A DNA stretch of 64,000 nt, from positions 1,116,001 through 1,180,000 of the forward strand of contig NW_017265145.1 of NCBI RefSeq assembly GCF_001638985.1. The letters are read 5' to 3'. The translations under genes were made by a program, and so were the position numbers. Every line of letters begins with the position of its first letter. Within the stretch, counting starts at the first letter, position 1. Shown piece after piece: positions 24,056-36,568 of this stretch. The notes beneath the pieces were generated by a model, which made no database searches, was not told where the DNA came from, and was given only the letters and a program-made list of their open reading frames with translations. This DNA comes from Phycomyces blakesleeanus NRRL 1555(-) (Eukaryota; Mucoromycota; Mucoromycetes; Mucorales; Phycomycetaceae).

Positions 24056-25459
24056 ATGGCTCGTCAGTACGCCCAGCGCTTTGCTACAGCCTCACATCTA
24101 TTACGATTTGGACCCTCAGAAACATTATTACCCTCAATTACATGTCTACGACCTAAATGGAGCGCCAACCGATTATTAACTCTCAATACGCCCAGCCAAC
24201 AACAAAAGTCGATCCATTATGCAACACCATTGACAGAAACACCCCTGTTCCTTACTTCTTCGGGAAACAATCGCTCTAAAGTACCATTGCAATCGCTTAC
24301 TCAAAGCCGTAACTTAACTAGCTCAAATACAGCACACGATACCCCGCCTACAGGAGAACTGAGCCAAGAAGAGCCACAAACAACCACAGAAGGATTTAAT
24401 TTCTTTGCTTATGCCTCGTGGCATGCCAAAAATAGGGCTCCTAAAGAAAAACAAAAGGAAAGCAAAACACCTTACTGGAAACGCAGTAAGGTCGGAAAGG
24501 TGGATGCAGGCGAAGACGCATTCTTCCACACCTACACACCAAAAGGCATGGCTTTGGGTGTAGCCGATGGTGTTGGAGGGTGGGCCGATGTGGGGGTCGA
24601 TCCAGGTGAGCTGATTTTCGAAAACAAAATACCCATTGTGCCACACTAACATAATAAAATTTAAACTGCACAAACGCACAAAAACGCACACACCAGCCCT
24701 CTTTTCTTGGACATTGATGAACAATGCAGCAGTTGTAGCAAAGGCAGAGAACCCAGTAGATGCCCACCACATTCTTGATTCTGCCTTTAACCAGCTACGT
24801 GTTGGAGGAAAGGTCCCGGCCGGAAGTTCGACAGCCTGTATTCTTAATCTTTGCAAGGTTACTGGCCAGATGACGACATGTAACGTAGGAGACAGTGCAT
24901 TCTTGCTCATTCGAGACCAAAAGGTTGTCTATGAAAGCCCTAGCCAGCAGCATTACTTTAACTGCCCGTAAGTTGTTAGATATAATGAAAAACGTTTTGC
25001 CATGTGAAGATGTTCAATGACAATGCATGGCTCTGTAGTTATCAGCTGACTGTGGTACCTGACACTTACCCTGACCGGGACAACTATGTAACGGATATGC
25101 CAAAGGATGGTGACCAAAAATCCTTTTTCCTCAAGGATGGCGATATTATTATTCTCGCAACAGACGGATATTTTGACAATGTTTACAGCAGTGAAACTCT
25201 CGCCTTGGTAAATAGCACGATGAGCCGCCTCACTGACGCAACCGAAGAAGATGAGGTCGTGACCACTGTCCGTGGTCTTGTTAAGACTCTCACTGATACT
25301 GCGCGAAGGCTGAGCCTAGATCCCAAACGACTTTCCCCTTGGGCCCGAGCAGCACAAGCTCACGGAAGCCACTATAGAGGTGGAAAGGTTGATGATATTA
25401 CATGTATCGTTACGCTCGTTAAAGGTGTTCATCCTGACCCAACACCGCAAGACAATTAA
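24056..25459 (+). CDS. PTC7: Mitochondrial PP2C-family protein phosphatase, Ptc7 type
   Basis: Metal-dependent serine/threonine phosphatase; yeast Ptc7 acts in mitochondria and promotes coenzyme Q synthesis by dephosphorylating Coq7. Exons 24056-24605, 24697-24967 and 25039-25459 give about 413 residues. The N-terminus (MARQYAQRFATASHLLRFG) is a good mitochondrial targeting sequence, followed by a variable Ser/Thr-rich linker. Catalytic motifs are complete: DAGEDAFF, GVADGVGGWADVGVDP, GSSTACI, NVGDSAFLLIR, QQHYFNCPYQL, DIIILATDGYFDN and GGKVDDITCIV, with the metal-binding aspartates present. The junctions restore DPALFSWTLM and CPYQL, both strongly conserved. A shorter frame ending at 24649 results only if intron 1 is retained. 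Confidence 0.9.
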
Positions 25460-25798
25460 CTCCTTTCAAGATACGTGTGTGTGTGTGTTGGGTGTAGAGA
25501 ATATTCATTATTGTAAATATTTTATTTTTTTGAGCTTTTATTATTTTATTTTATTTTATTCATATACATTTATAAATACTAGCCTCTTGAGGCATATCAT
25601 TTTTATTTTGTGTCCACTAGAGCGTCCTAAATTTTATTATTATTTTATTTTTACTCAAGCAACAACAGGTTGCATTCGTGTGGACTGACTCTGGGTTTTA
25701 CAGAGAACAAAATGTGTATTAGAATGGTCCCCCATGTGGCATGGGCCACCCAATTCAGATCCACTCTCTTTGATATGCATATCCGATTATTATTAGTT
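25460..25798. other. Convergent spacer between PTC7 and the HERP-like gene
   Basis: 339 bp of 3' UTR sequence for the two converging genes, AT-rich with (GT)n near 25476 and TTTTA repeats near 25540. No gene seen. Confidence 0.5.
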
Positions 25799-27073
25799 TT
25801 ACATTGCATTTTCAAAGGCTTGTGCGGCATTCGGATCATGATCATAATCGGGCCACAATGATACCATAAATAGATAAGCACATCTCTTGAATATCTCTAC
25901 AGAGGACATGGGCTCTTCTGGGAGAACAGGCTGTGAATCTGTCGGCTCTTCCGTTGTCGGTGCTCTTGGTGATGGCACTCCCCCATTCTGCTGTCTTGGT
26001 TGCACAGGAACGGCTGAATATATAACACAAGTTAGATTGAATTCAGTTTGTTTAAGATTGAGGTTACCTCGTCTGTTCGCCGCAGGATCTTCAGCACGTA
26101 CCCGTTGGACAACAAAGCGTAACCTTCCGGTTTGATAGAGAAAGAATCCGAATGCAATTATGTGAAAGAAGACGATGCGCTCCAGGCTGGCACCTTGGCA
26201 GACAATGAATAGAATAAATATCAATTTCAGAGCCAGCCAGATAGAAGTAGTATTTCGAATCACAATGCGGTTCCTTGCCACTGCTCGCTGATCCTCCGCA
26301 GGCCCTGGAGCAGCAGGATTAGGTTGGGGTTGCACCGCCGGCTGTACTTGGGGACGAGGTTGGCTAGCATTGTGATACATTGGCTGCCCGTACCCTGTTG
26401 ATGGCTGTGCCCAAGTAGGGTGTGTAGGAAATGTAGTAGCAGGAACAAGTACAGGTGCAAGATAATATTGCCCACTAAATCACTTTCTTTGTTAGCTTTC
26501 CATACAACTTCAATTAGCAAATCCTTACTTGATTGCTACAACCTGGTAGCCACCTGGAATCAGTGGTGGAAGACCGGTAAAAGAAGTTTGTGTATGTAAA
26601 GGTAGAGTGGCTGGTGCTACACTTGGAATTCCACTATAATGAGGTGCATCGTTTTGTTCTAATGTAGATTGTGATTCATCAATAGGCGGAGGTTTGTGGG
26701 ATGATGTAGAAAGCGAAGATTTCACAACCAAATGAAAGGTTGGAATTGTATTGGCATCCGTCTAAAAGAATTATGTGTGGGGTCACTATCAATGGTTATG
26801 TGCGCTTATTATTGTTATTATCATATTTATCTATTTTACCTTTGCCAAGACATCTCGCAAAAAGTCGCTATCATTCAGCAATTTTCCACTGTGAATAATA
26901 CGCTGTTCACTTGCCATTGGCTTTTGAGGATGAACATCCTGAATGTGCATTTTCAAAGAATGAACAGAGGCATCACGCTCGATTCTTAAGCTAAGAGTTT
27001 CTTGTAGTGCAGGAGATCGTATTTGAACTGTGAGCATTGAAGCATCAGAGACGGTATTCTCGAGAATTGGCAT
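25799..27073 (-). CDS. HERP-like ubiquitin-domain ER membrane protein
   Basis: HERP (HERPUD) proteins sit in the ER membrane and help ER-associated degradation. Exons 27073-26840, 26761-26529, 26474-26068 and 26013-25799 give 362 residues. A ubiquitin-like domain occupies about residues 13-80 (LTVQIRSP, LRIERDASVHSLKMHI, QRIIHSGKLLNDSDFLRDVL), followed by FHLVV, a Pro/Gln-rich linker, and a hydrophobic pair (IWLALKLIFILFIVCQG and IVFFHIIAFGFFLYQTG) that matches the HERP membrane region. The C-terminus is acidic and Pro-rich. Intron 3 (26067-26014) is 54 nt long with no in-frame stop, so its retention would add 18 residues. The yeast-type ER-degradation factor Dsc/Usa1 group is the alternative assignment. 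Confidence 0.78.
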
Positions 27074-30000
27074 TGACCAAAGATAGACTAATATCAGTCA
27101 TGCAAGGAAAGGGGAAGTTGACCATTCCTTCACCAGTCACACGACACGTTGTCCAATCAAACCGGCTGAGATTTCAGAATGCGAGGGGAACGAAATCTGC
27201 TAGATTTTCTGCAAGGTTTCTTGCTATTATTTTTCTTCACTATAACTCCAACCAGTGAATGTGTGTGGATGCTAGTTTTTGCTTGTTTGTTTGCAGGAAT
27301 TAATCTTTAAAGAGAGATTATCGAACCCATAGGCTTTCAAGTAACTTTATGGCATTGTTATACTGTAATTGGATAGTGAAAGAGTAATGGTTTTCAATCG
27401 GACGATAGAATGAAACATAGTTTGAAACTGTATTTGATTTACAAAGAGAGAAACAAATTATTATTATTAAGATATAAAAAGATGGCCTTGGTATAACAGC
27501 CACTATTATCCTTGCGAAGAAGAAAAGCTATAAAGAAAGATAGGGATATATTAAGAGGGTAAAAAGGAGATAAGCTTTAGATACCTAAAGCAAAATAGCA
27601 GCGGTCATTTGTTGAATTATCTCCGCTATTTAAGGCTGCATTCTGCAACCAAGTTACAACACCCAAAAAAAACAGTTGTGAATATCCCACTGATCTCCAC
27701 TTTTAATAAATATAACTATGTCTCCCTATAAAAAGAAGATACTTAATACAAATATATAGAGAAATGAACTGTATTTGAAAACAAGGTATATTGTGTAAGG
27801 ACTTTGTTAAAAGACCCTTAAAAATCAAGTTTCTTTCAAAAGACAAGTTAGATTAGGCAAACCACTGGATATGGATCCTCAATATTCAGACTATGAGTTC
27901 AAAATATATACTCTCTAGAGGCATTTTTATTTTAAAGAAAGATTTCCTATAGCAGAAAACCTGGTGGGGATGGTAATATTTAGGGGCAATTGGTACCCCT
28001 GTAAGACTAAATACTTATATTTGTTTGGTTGTCTGTGCACTTTAATTGTTATTATTTTGGAACTGAGAACTTCTTGATCAGAAGCAAAGTCGATCGATTA
28101 GGAGCATAAGATTTTAAGTTGTAGAAAAAATAATAATAGTTTAATGAGTTTATAAATTACTTTGGGATACTCGGTGATTACTGGAAATCATACACTCTTT
28201 TTAGCTGATATAATCTGTGACATAATCGTATGCTTTGAGTTTACACACTCCATGATATAAACAAAGAGATGTAATACTTTTTTGAGTACATAAGCGTAAA
28301 GAACAAGAACATGAATTCTAAATTTGATGCCAAGCTGTAAAATATTACTTGTTTTTTTTTTAAAAAAAAAAAACCTTTAATTCTTGAGAAATTGCCATCT
28401 GTATCTGTGTGGCAATATTTGTTTCAAAGATTGCCTTCTGGGATGGGTCACCAATCATGGTAGAAAAGGGTATTTTTCTTTCTCTTGACTCTCTCTCTCT
28501 CTCATTCTTTCTTACTTTGATTACTTTTACCGATTCAGAACTTTTAATAATCACCAAAACTGCACCATTGACAACGCATTAGACTTATATTATACTTTTT
28601 ATTCTCATTATAAAATTCTGAATTAAATAAGCAGTAAATCTGTAGATATGTATATTAGAATAAAATTATTTAATTTTAGAAAAGGTGCTTCTTTATTAAT
28701 CATATGTAGTAGCCTACAGGTTAAACAAACAAACAAACAAAAAGTGTCAATTCCACAAGATTTTTTATTTTGTGTTTTCTTGAGCCGGAATTGGTCTGTT
28801 GAGGATGTTACTCAAGTGTCTTTTAAATGAACATGCTTCTGAGTTCGCTAATTTTCCCTGTATTACTCATCCTACTTTTCTTGATATTCATTTGGATTCT
28901 GAATGTGTAATTTGTACACTATAACTTAACTCTTTGTATATATGTCTGTGTACACATATATAGTAGAACATATATCATACGAGCCATGGCTTACTAAACT
29001 AAAGTAAATCATGCCTATACCTTTTCCCATTAGTTACTGTATTTGGCAGATTCCTATTTATCAAAACTACACTCTGTCAAAAAAAATGCTTTCACATACA
29101 CAAGAGAAAATAGCATTGTTAAGTCATCATACTAAAACACGGTCACGGGCGAAGTTCATTCGACTTTAGAAGTTAGATTATTTTGAAGAATTCTTTAGGT
29201 AATATGAAAATATATTATTTGTAGTATAGGTATTTGGTAGAAGAGAAAGTATAATACGTCTCTTTAATACGTTATATATATATGGCTTTAAAAGGGTTAA
29301 AATATATGTTCAAATATTCGAACCTTTCTCTATGCTTTTTAATAATTGGCTTTAAAACAAAAGTTCATATATCTGTTGGCATTGGCATTGATTTCCTTTC
29401 TTTTTCTTGTACAGGGCAGATATATCAGCTATTATGTTATTTTCAGTACTGAGGGTATTAATAGATACCAAGATATGAAGGCTGTGATACAAAGAGTATA
29501 GAACCTAGAAGATCTAATTCGCAAAGAGTATGCACTTGCAAAAGTTTGTAAAATACAATCAGGTATACTTTTATAATCAATTCTTAGATTCAATTGAGTA
29601 AGATATGACCCAATGAATTAATTCGCGTGCAAGGTAAAAAACTCTTATTAACATGATGTATAAACAAGAACCTAGTAATTAATCAAGAGCCAGTATACAT
29701 GATTGCCTCCATACTTCACATCATAATACTTACTTTGGTACTCAGAACCTGTTAAAACAGGTAATAATCTTCAATAGTACTTTAATTGACCGAGAAATAT
29801 CTGGTAAGATGAGTTAAAGGCATTATGACTATTCGTGTGCATCATGTTACTCAAATTAGTACAAAGGTTGTTACGAATCATATTCATTTCTTGGGTGTAT
29901 TTGTGCTCTTTTAAATATAGAATATTACTTTTAATGGCTTTCAAATCAAGTATCTTTTATTCTTATAAAGACATACAGGCGTAAACTTATCACTCAAATT

Positions 30001-31344
30001 TTATTATTGTAATTTTGAAATATTTATATGTGCAATCGTAAAATCACGTATCTTCTGTCGTGTAACACATCAAGAATATTCTTAAAATACATTGGGTTTT
30101 CTAGTATCTTTATTTTATTTTGCTTTTTTTTGAAAATGCGGGGGTATCATATTTACTCACTAATCAGTTTAAATAATACAACCCTTTGAAAACACAAAAG
30201 TCTTACAGAAACAACATATCTGTGCTTATTGTTTCTTATTATCTCAGTACCAGAGGTACAGTATTATGCAAAACCTCTGCTCTCCTTTTAGAATAAACTA
30301 TCTGTGTTGGCGAGAGGTAATTGTCAGCTTAGGCATCTCTTCTTGCTGCCTTAAACTATAACTATGTTTGGTGCTTGTATACACTGTCTGAGATAGTCAT
30401 TTCGACCTCATGCTTGAGTGACCATTAAGCTTTTTATTCTTCGTGTTATACAAAGTTTACTTCAATTGATAGAATACTGTTGGTATATAGTTTCTTACTA
30501 TACTCATATAAATATCTGCTGTCAGACCATAAGCATAATAAAGGAAATACTACTAGCCATCAGTCCTACATCTTTCTCATGTAAGGTATCCCAAATCAAA
30601 AATGTAGAGAAACATTACTATTATTTTACGCATTTGCCTTTCATTATACGTCCTTATCATTTAAATATTTACATCTTTAACGAAAAAATGCAATAGATAA
30701 GAGTATCGTTTCTTTAAAAAAAACAATAAAATGTGTATCATAAATACCATTTATTTACACAGTATCTATTTATAAGTCAAAGCTTTAATACAGTCGACAA
30801 AACAGAAATCAAAATAGCTGCATTTAGAGTGTAATTCCTATATGCTTGTATATAAGGTCTTTATATGTTATAATAGTGGAAACCAAGTACTATGCATTGT
30901 AAATTGAAAGGCAAGACTGTTGCCACCTTCGTGTTCTCAATGAATAGTATTTTATATACAACATATACACCAAGAAAAATCAGTCGATTATTCTATTATG
31001 CAACTTGTATTAGACTCCACATTATACCGTGTTCTTTTTCAGTATAATGCGGCTAGAACATATACATTAGGACTATCTTTATTTGTGGCAAATAATGGTA
31101 TTTTGACAATGGATCTTAGGCATGAACAGGTCTTTATCCTAGTAAACAGAAACAAAAAGATTCCACCCATACAATATGAATTTTACCATTGTTATTGTAA
31201 TTTCTCTGATATATTCGAGAAAGAAAAGAATGTGATTACTGCAAGATAGATTATTTCTAGCGTTTTTTTATTGACTTTATAAGTAGCTATTAGTATAATT
31301 ATCTCCTTGAACTTTTGAATATTATCACTATCTTGAATACAATC
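27074..31344. other. 4.3-kb gene-poor AT-rich stretch before the SOD-like cluster
   Basis: Contains the HERP-like promoter, a T(10)A(12) junction at 28352-28373 and a possible family fragment at 30998-31250. Other short frames lack domains. No gene is supported. Confidence 0.4.
30998..31250 (+). pseudogene. Possible fragment of the six-cysteine SOD-like family
   Basis: Frame opening LDSTLYRVLFQYNAAR then TYTLGLSLFVANNG resembles the pre-cysteine block of the downstream genes (for example NTTAVVLFEQDGDSVKYDL). The cysteine that should follow is missing, there is no signal peptide, and similarity ends after about 40 residues. It lies directly upstream of the first intact copy, as a decayed tandem unit would. 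Confidence 0.3.
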
Positions 31345-32206
31345 ATGAGATTAGTATTACTTTTACTCGCTTCAAGCATAAACTTTGGTATTAGCCATGC
31401 GTCTTTTGAAAAGCGTCAGAGTGTTCAGCCAATTCCTATACCTGGCCCTAATCCAGGAAATCGACCAGTTAGCCCGATTTTAGAATCCTCCGCTGTCACT
31501 TATTTAAACTTTGATGAAAATACAAAGGCTACCATGATTTTCTGGCAACTTCAAGATTATATTGAATACGATTTTTATATAGAGGTTTCTAAATCTGATG
31601 GGGCATGTATATCATGGGATGCGAGATTCATTAAAGAAGGCGATGGATCACCTTTGTCTTGTGAATCCATGAAAAGTGTGGAATGTGAAACGAGTATTAG
31701 TCTCGATGTGTGCAGAGTGGGACCTACTGGGTTTGGCAAATGTAGTTCTCCGATCGGAAAAACAGGTATATAGCTAAACGTTAAAGGAGTGCGCTTGTTT
31801 TGCACATCTTACTGACCTCTTTATTATTATTATTATTATTATTATTTTAAAAAAAAAAGGTATTGACCTCAAGGTTTACTATGATCAACGTCGAATCCGT
31901 ATTGATTCCGGAAGGTCCACTGAATTTAATCTACACCCCGGAGATCCCCTTAGTATTGCTGGACTTTCTATTGTTGCTGCGTATTCGCCCAAGGACAACT
32001 CTTCCCAGAAACTAGCTTGTGGAATTGTCCAGCTTGGACAAGGCACATTCGGAAATTTTACAATTGGGACATCAGAATCTGAAAACCCGGAAGCCCCTGA
32101 AAACTCTGATGTTTCTGGTACCACAAATGATGGGAGAGTTAATAATATCACTGGAATTACCAGTGTTCTCTTGCTAGTTGCAATGTTATATTATGTTGAG
32201 TTTTAG
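31345..32206 (+). CDS. SOD-fold-like six-cysteine secreted protein 1, probable GPI anchor
   Basis: First of four tandem paralogs. Exons 31345-31765 and 31860-32206 (phase 1) give 255 residues. MRLVLLLLASSINFGISHA is a signal peptide, closely followed by a KR pair. Six cysteines are shared by all copies: GACISW, LSCESM, VECETS, DVCRVG, GKCSSP and LACGIV. The second exon reads LSIAGLSIVAAYSP then QKLACGIVQ, resembling the SIIGRxxVVH to RLACGVI segment of Cu/Zn superoxide dismutase, but the copper-ligand histidine is replaced (Ala) and no HxH motif exists upstream. The C-terminus (SVLLLVAMLYYVEF) is hydrophobic, as in GPI-anchor precursors. The acceptor follows an A-run, not a pyrimidine tract. 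A TATA-like TTTATAAG lies 69 bp before the ATG. SOD kinship is an inference. Confidence 0.75.
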
Positions 32207-33201
32207 AATACCACTATTTTAAGCTACTAGGATATTTGGAGCTACAAATAGAGTTGAATTATAATAGTTATAATAGAATGAGCTATATAATTGTATAAAG
32301 AGGTCAATAAATAAATGATAATAAAGAATAATTTGACAAAGAAATTTTACGAAACCTTTCCTCCTTCTCCTTTATTAATGTAGATATTATTATTAGTATC
32401 AAAGAAATATTCTACATTATTACTATATTTCGTGTGTTTTCTTGGCTCAATGTACAGCTTTAATTATACACCTTGTCTTGTTCGATTTGCATAAGCATTA
32501 CTTTACACAATTTCATTAAAGCCTGTTGAAACAATAGTAAATTATCAAATATAGACAGGATTAGTATTCATAATATGACATCTCATTTCATCCTGTGTAT
32601 TTTTCAACATGATTATGTTACTTCTAAAATACAATTTAACATCTTTGTTCCGTTTGCTTTCTTTTGATCAACACATTATAAGCTGACAAAAAACATCATC
32701 TCTTTCTCTATCGCATTAAATAATGAATATAGTATTAGATCTTTTGGGTGTGCTTTGATCCCAATACCTAATTTTTTTGTTATATATACATGTACATATT
32801 ACAAGTTTTTAGTAGCTATAATATTGTACAAAGAGAACATGAACAATGAAATTATAATGTAAATATCTCTAGCTATATTTAATTATTTTGTGTTGTCTAG
32901 ATTTTCTATATAGTACAAGTGAACAAGGGTCTTCTGTATTTGATAACAGAAAGTAACCGGAAGCCAATTTACCCATTATTTATAATAATGATGTGAAAAA
33001 TGATAAATATTTCAATTGTACCTTAAGACAAGTATTCGTAATTTGATAGATTATATTCAAGGGCTCCCCAAGACATCTTTATTATATGAAGTATTCACAA
33101 GGGTATTAAGACAAAGGATTTCTTCTATAATCTGTTCAAGAAGGTATATATAATGATATATTTTTCAATTATTATTATTATTATTATCAACTTAATTAGC
33201 T
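32207..33201. other. Spacer between SOD-like genes 1 and 2
   Basis: AT-rich spacer with the promoter of gene 2, including TATATATAA at 33145-33153, 57 bp before its ATG. No other gene. Confidence 0.5.
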
Positions 33202-34755
33202 ATGATTGGTTTTATACTGATATTCTATCTCCTTGCCAGTATCCAATCCAGTATTGCCGTGCTCAACAAGGTTAAGCCTATATTTTCGGACCATGCAGAA
33301 GTACTAGATGCTGGTAAAGAACCAGATCCTGGGTCGGTGAAATATTTTACGGATGGGGTAGACAGTACATACTTCAAGTTTGAAGATACTGTCGCAAATA
33401 ACTACTGGGAAGGCCAAGGTGAAGATCAATCAGCCATTTATTCTACGGACGGAATTATTACAGAAGATTCTATAATCAAAACCTCTGACTATGATAACTC
33501 TGTTAAAATGGCCTACGGAGCAGGAAATCTCCTTAAAGAAAATGATGATGCCGTAAGATCTCTAGCCGAAACCGCTAAAAATATGAAATCCAGTGTTGAA
33601 GAAATTAGGCCTATAAGTCTTGGTACGGAAGACATCGCACTCATTAAGACTGATTTTGAAAACACCGATTCCACGAGTACTGGTACAGAATTTACCGGAC
33701 CTATTAATTCCGGTACGAATGATCCAGAACCAGTTAGTACTGGTACCGATGATACGAAGTCTATGAGACCTGATGGCGAAGTTACTGAACCTATTAATTC
33801 CGGTACGAATGATCCAGAACATGTTAGTAATGGTACCGATGATACGAAGTCTATGAAACCTGATGGCAAAGTTACTGAACCTATTATTTCCGGTACAAAT
33901 GATCCAGAGACCGTGGGCTCTGGTACGGATGATACAAATTCTATTAACCCTGGTGCAAAAGACACAGAGAATGTGGATTCTGACGGGGAAAATGAGGGGT
34001 CAAATATGCCTGTAAACACTGCCACACCATATGATATTGGCACGGATGATTCGACTTTGGGCGGTATAAATGTCAACAACTATGGATCAAGTGGTTTATC
34101 AGCTGATGTATCATTAGCTCTTGACGTTAATACGACTTTCTTCATAAATTTTGTACAAACCGGAAACTCTGTATCGTATGATGTTTCTCTCGATATCGAA
34201 GGTTCAGAGGGAGGGTGTGTTTCGTGGATGGTTGGACTTCCTCAAAACGTCGGAGGTGGTACAGACAAATGCAAATTTGCCTTAGATAGTCCACCGTGTC
34301 TTAATAGCATAAGCAGCAATGTGTGTGAAATTGGTCTCTCAGGGTTTGGAGCATGCGGAAATAATCGAGGTGTAGCAGGTAACTCGATCAATAGTAGCTT
34401 GCTCGTCTTCGCATAATTTTTTAAGCTTTTATATATACTTTAAGGAAAACGTCTTGGAAAATACGGTTACAAAACGTCAGTAAAGGTGGATCACGGTAGC
34501 TCTTCCGCTTTCAGCTTAGATTATAACAATTCCCGTAGCATAATTGGGTACTCTATTATGGTAATATTCACTCCATTTAAGGATGCTCCTCAGAGAATAG
34601 CATGTACAAACGTTGAGATTACAAGTCATGCAGCGGGAAATGATCAATCTTCTAGTGCTTCAAGTCTAAATAGCTACGAGAAACTCATGGAAAATGGACT
34701 TTTACTCGGGAGTACAGTGTTATCAGCATCTGCTCTATATTACACTGGACTTTAA
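33202..34755 (+). CDS. SOD-fold-like six-cysteine secreted protein 2, with tandem-repeat stalk
   Basis: Exons 33202-34378 and 34445-34755 (phase 1, same site as the paralogs) give 495 residues, about twice the length of its siblings. After the signal peptide (MIGFILIFYLLASIQSSIAV) comes a 280-residue acidic, Thr/Ser/Gly-rich insertion holding three 30-residue repeats (PINSGTNDPEPVSTGTDDTK and variants), probably an O-glycosylated stalk or spacer. The family domain follows, with cysteines in GCVSW, DKCKF, PPCLNS, NVCEIG, GACGNN and ACTNV. Exon 2 has SIIGYSIMVIFTP and QRIACTNV, the latter matching the core of the Cu/Zn-SOD signature around the active-site arginine. The copper histidine is absent. 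The C-terminal hydrophobic stretch suggests a GPI anchor. Confidence 0.75.
33700..33969 (+). repeat. 90-bp in-frame tandem repeat, three units
   Basis: Units begin at 33700, 33790 and 33880 (CCTATTAATTCC or CCTATTATTTCC). Units 1 and 2 are nearly identical and unit 3 is more diverged, so unit number may vary between strains. It codes a 30-residue Asp/Thr/Gly-rich repeat. Confidence 0.9.
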
Positions 34756-35678
34756 AGACAGTCGAAATCTTGCAAGGCTAAGAAATTAGCATAGTGCCAA
34801 CTTATTCCTTTATTTTTTTAATATATATACAAGGCTCTACTAAAAGTCTAGATGCATTCAAAGCTCAATACAGTAATACTTCTTTGAGCTATTTAATCCG
34901 TCTCAGGCTAATTGCCTTTTTTTTATACAATGATACAAAACAAAGCTATCAAATATTATTATATTAAATTCCAACTATTTTGTAAATATAATGTGTATGT
35001 TATTTTGAAGCAGAATAATAAAAATAAAGACTTTCTGTATGAGTAAATTCTATCACATTCACCAAAGCATATATACACTGATCTATATAGTGCTAACGAT
35101 AGGGATAGGGATAGGGATATGATTCTGCTTCTCCCACCATTACCACTATACCGAGCTTTAGCTGCACATGACTTAGCTGAGGTGACTGTACTAGAGAGAT
35201 ATGTAAATTTAATATATCACTAATATCAATGGTACTTGCGGAAAACAAAAGCAGCAGTATAGAAACTTGTTAATTGTTGATAGATACTACATATTAAGAA
35301 TTTACTTTTATAATATTATATATAGATATAGATATATAGGCTGTAACAGAGGATGCGTGGTTATTTGTTTTTATATTATGAACTTTACAGCCTTATGAAG
35401 ATATAAAATGTATATCTTGAAAGGTATACAAAAATGCTATGAGATATTGTACACAAACATCAGCAGCAATGTAGTCAATGCAGGTTTGATAAATAACTTG
35501 GTCTTATATTTCTATTATTAAATAATAATCTCCTTGTCTTTAAAGAAAAGGCTTTATCTAAAAGGTGCCTGTTTTTTCTTCCAGAAAATAATTAAATTAG
35601 TCTAGACGACATGCCATAGTATCTAGTTGATATATAAGTATCATGTATCATTATTTTCTAGGGTTTACTCAAGCAACG
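34756..35678. other. Spacer between SOD-like genes 2 and 3
   Basis: AT-rich spacer with a small (ATAGGG)3 block near 35099-35118 and the TATATAAG element at 35631-35638 that probably serves gene 3. No gene seen. Confidence 0.45.
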
Positions 35679-36568
35679 ATGACTATTCTATTAGTACTTA
35701 TTTATTTGTTCTTTAGCCTCCAAACGGTTTTGGCTGCTATTAGCGGTGGTAATACCACCACGTTTGATCCAACACCAGAAGTTGACTCGGTTGATGAAAT
35801 CAATCCTGCGTCTTCAAATTATACAGCTGGCGATGATTCTACTGACGGAACAACTATCAGTCCAATAGACATAACAGATATTATTTCAAGCAATGGTGGT
35901 ATCCACGCGGTTCAAGGCCGCCAAGCGATTGCTCGAGTGATTGTAGACAGAAATACTACAGCTGTAGTACTCTTTGAGCAAGATGGAGACTCTGTAAAAT
36001 ATGACTTATTCGTTGTCCTGTCGGGATCATCAGATGGATGTATTTCTTGGGACGCTGCTATTGCCCCGACTCTCAATCCTGGCAGCAACGAATGCCCTAT
36101 CTTTACAGATACCACCTGCCTGAAGACATTAAAGCCCGATATTTGTGCAGCTGGACCTTTTGGATTTGGCGAATGTGGAACAGGTCAAGGAAAAGCAGGT
36201 TTGTTTAAATAAAAAAAATTGGTAATGTATCTGCATGTTTGCTAACATATTATCTTTAAAAAAAAGGCATTAAGCTTGGGAAACATGAAGTCCACAGTAA
36301 TACCCCGATCTATTCTGGCCGAACAAACATGTTTAACTTGTTAGACAATGATCCATATACAGTCATTGGACGGTCCGTGATGATAGCTTTTACGCCCCAT
36401 CCAGGTGCAAAGCAGCGCATATCATGTGGAATAACTCAACTTGGAGAAGGTGAAGTAAACAACTTCTTCCCGTTTCCTGATTCTAGCGGTAGTCGCAAAC
36501 ATACAAGCCTATCCGAAATCTTTAGCATCTTACTTTTGGTGGCCGCATTTTACTTTGTTTATGTTTAA
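35679..36568 (+). CDS. SOD-fold-like six-cysteine secreted protein 3, probable GPI anchor
   Basis: Exons 35679-36198 and 36267-36568 (phase 1) give 273 residues. I chose the ATG at 35679 because it starts a clean signal peptide (MTILLVLIYLFFSLQTVLA) and because TATATAAG at 35631-35638 is only 5 bp from the upstream in-frame ATG (35643), too close for that ATG to lie in the transcript. Cysteines: DGCISW, NECPIF, TTCLKT, DICAAG, GECGTG and ISCGIT. Exon 2 carries TVIGRSVMIAFTP and KQRISCGI, keeping the Cu/Zn-SOD-like Gly-Arg-Ser and the arginine before Cys, but with Ala where the copper-binding His should be. Tail ILLLVAAFYFVYV. The linker before the domain is acidic and Ser/Thr-rich. Confidence 0.77.

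Noticed and set aside
24323..24910. 195-codon minus-strand frame opposite PTC7
   Set aside because: It spans PTC7 exons and intron without regard to their borders and has no recognisable domain.
33513..34079. 188-codon minus-strand frame over SOD-like gene 2
   Set aside because: Antisense of the 90-bp repeat region; the plus-strand gene has a signal peptide, introns and paralogs.
35099..35118. ATAGGG repeats as an internal telomere tract
   Set aside because: Only three units, and the sequence is not the fungal TTAGGG telomere repeat.
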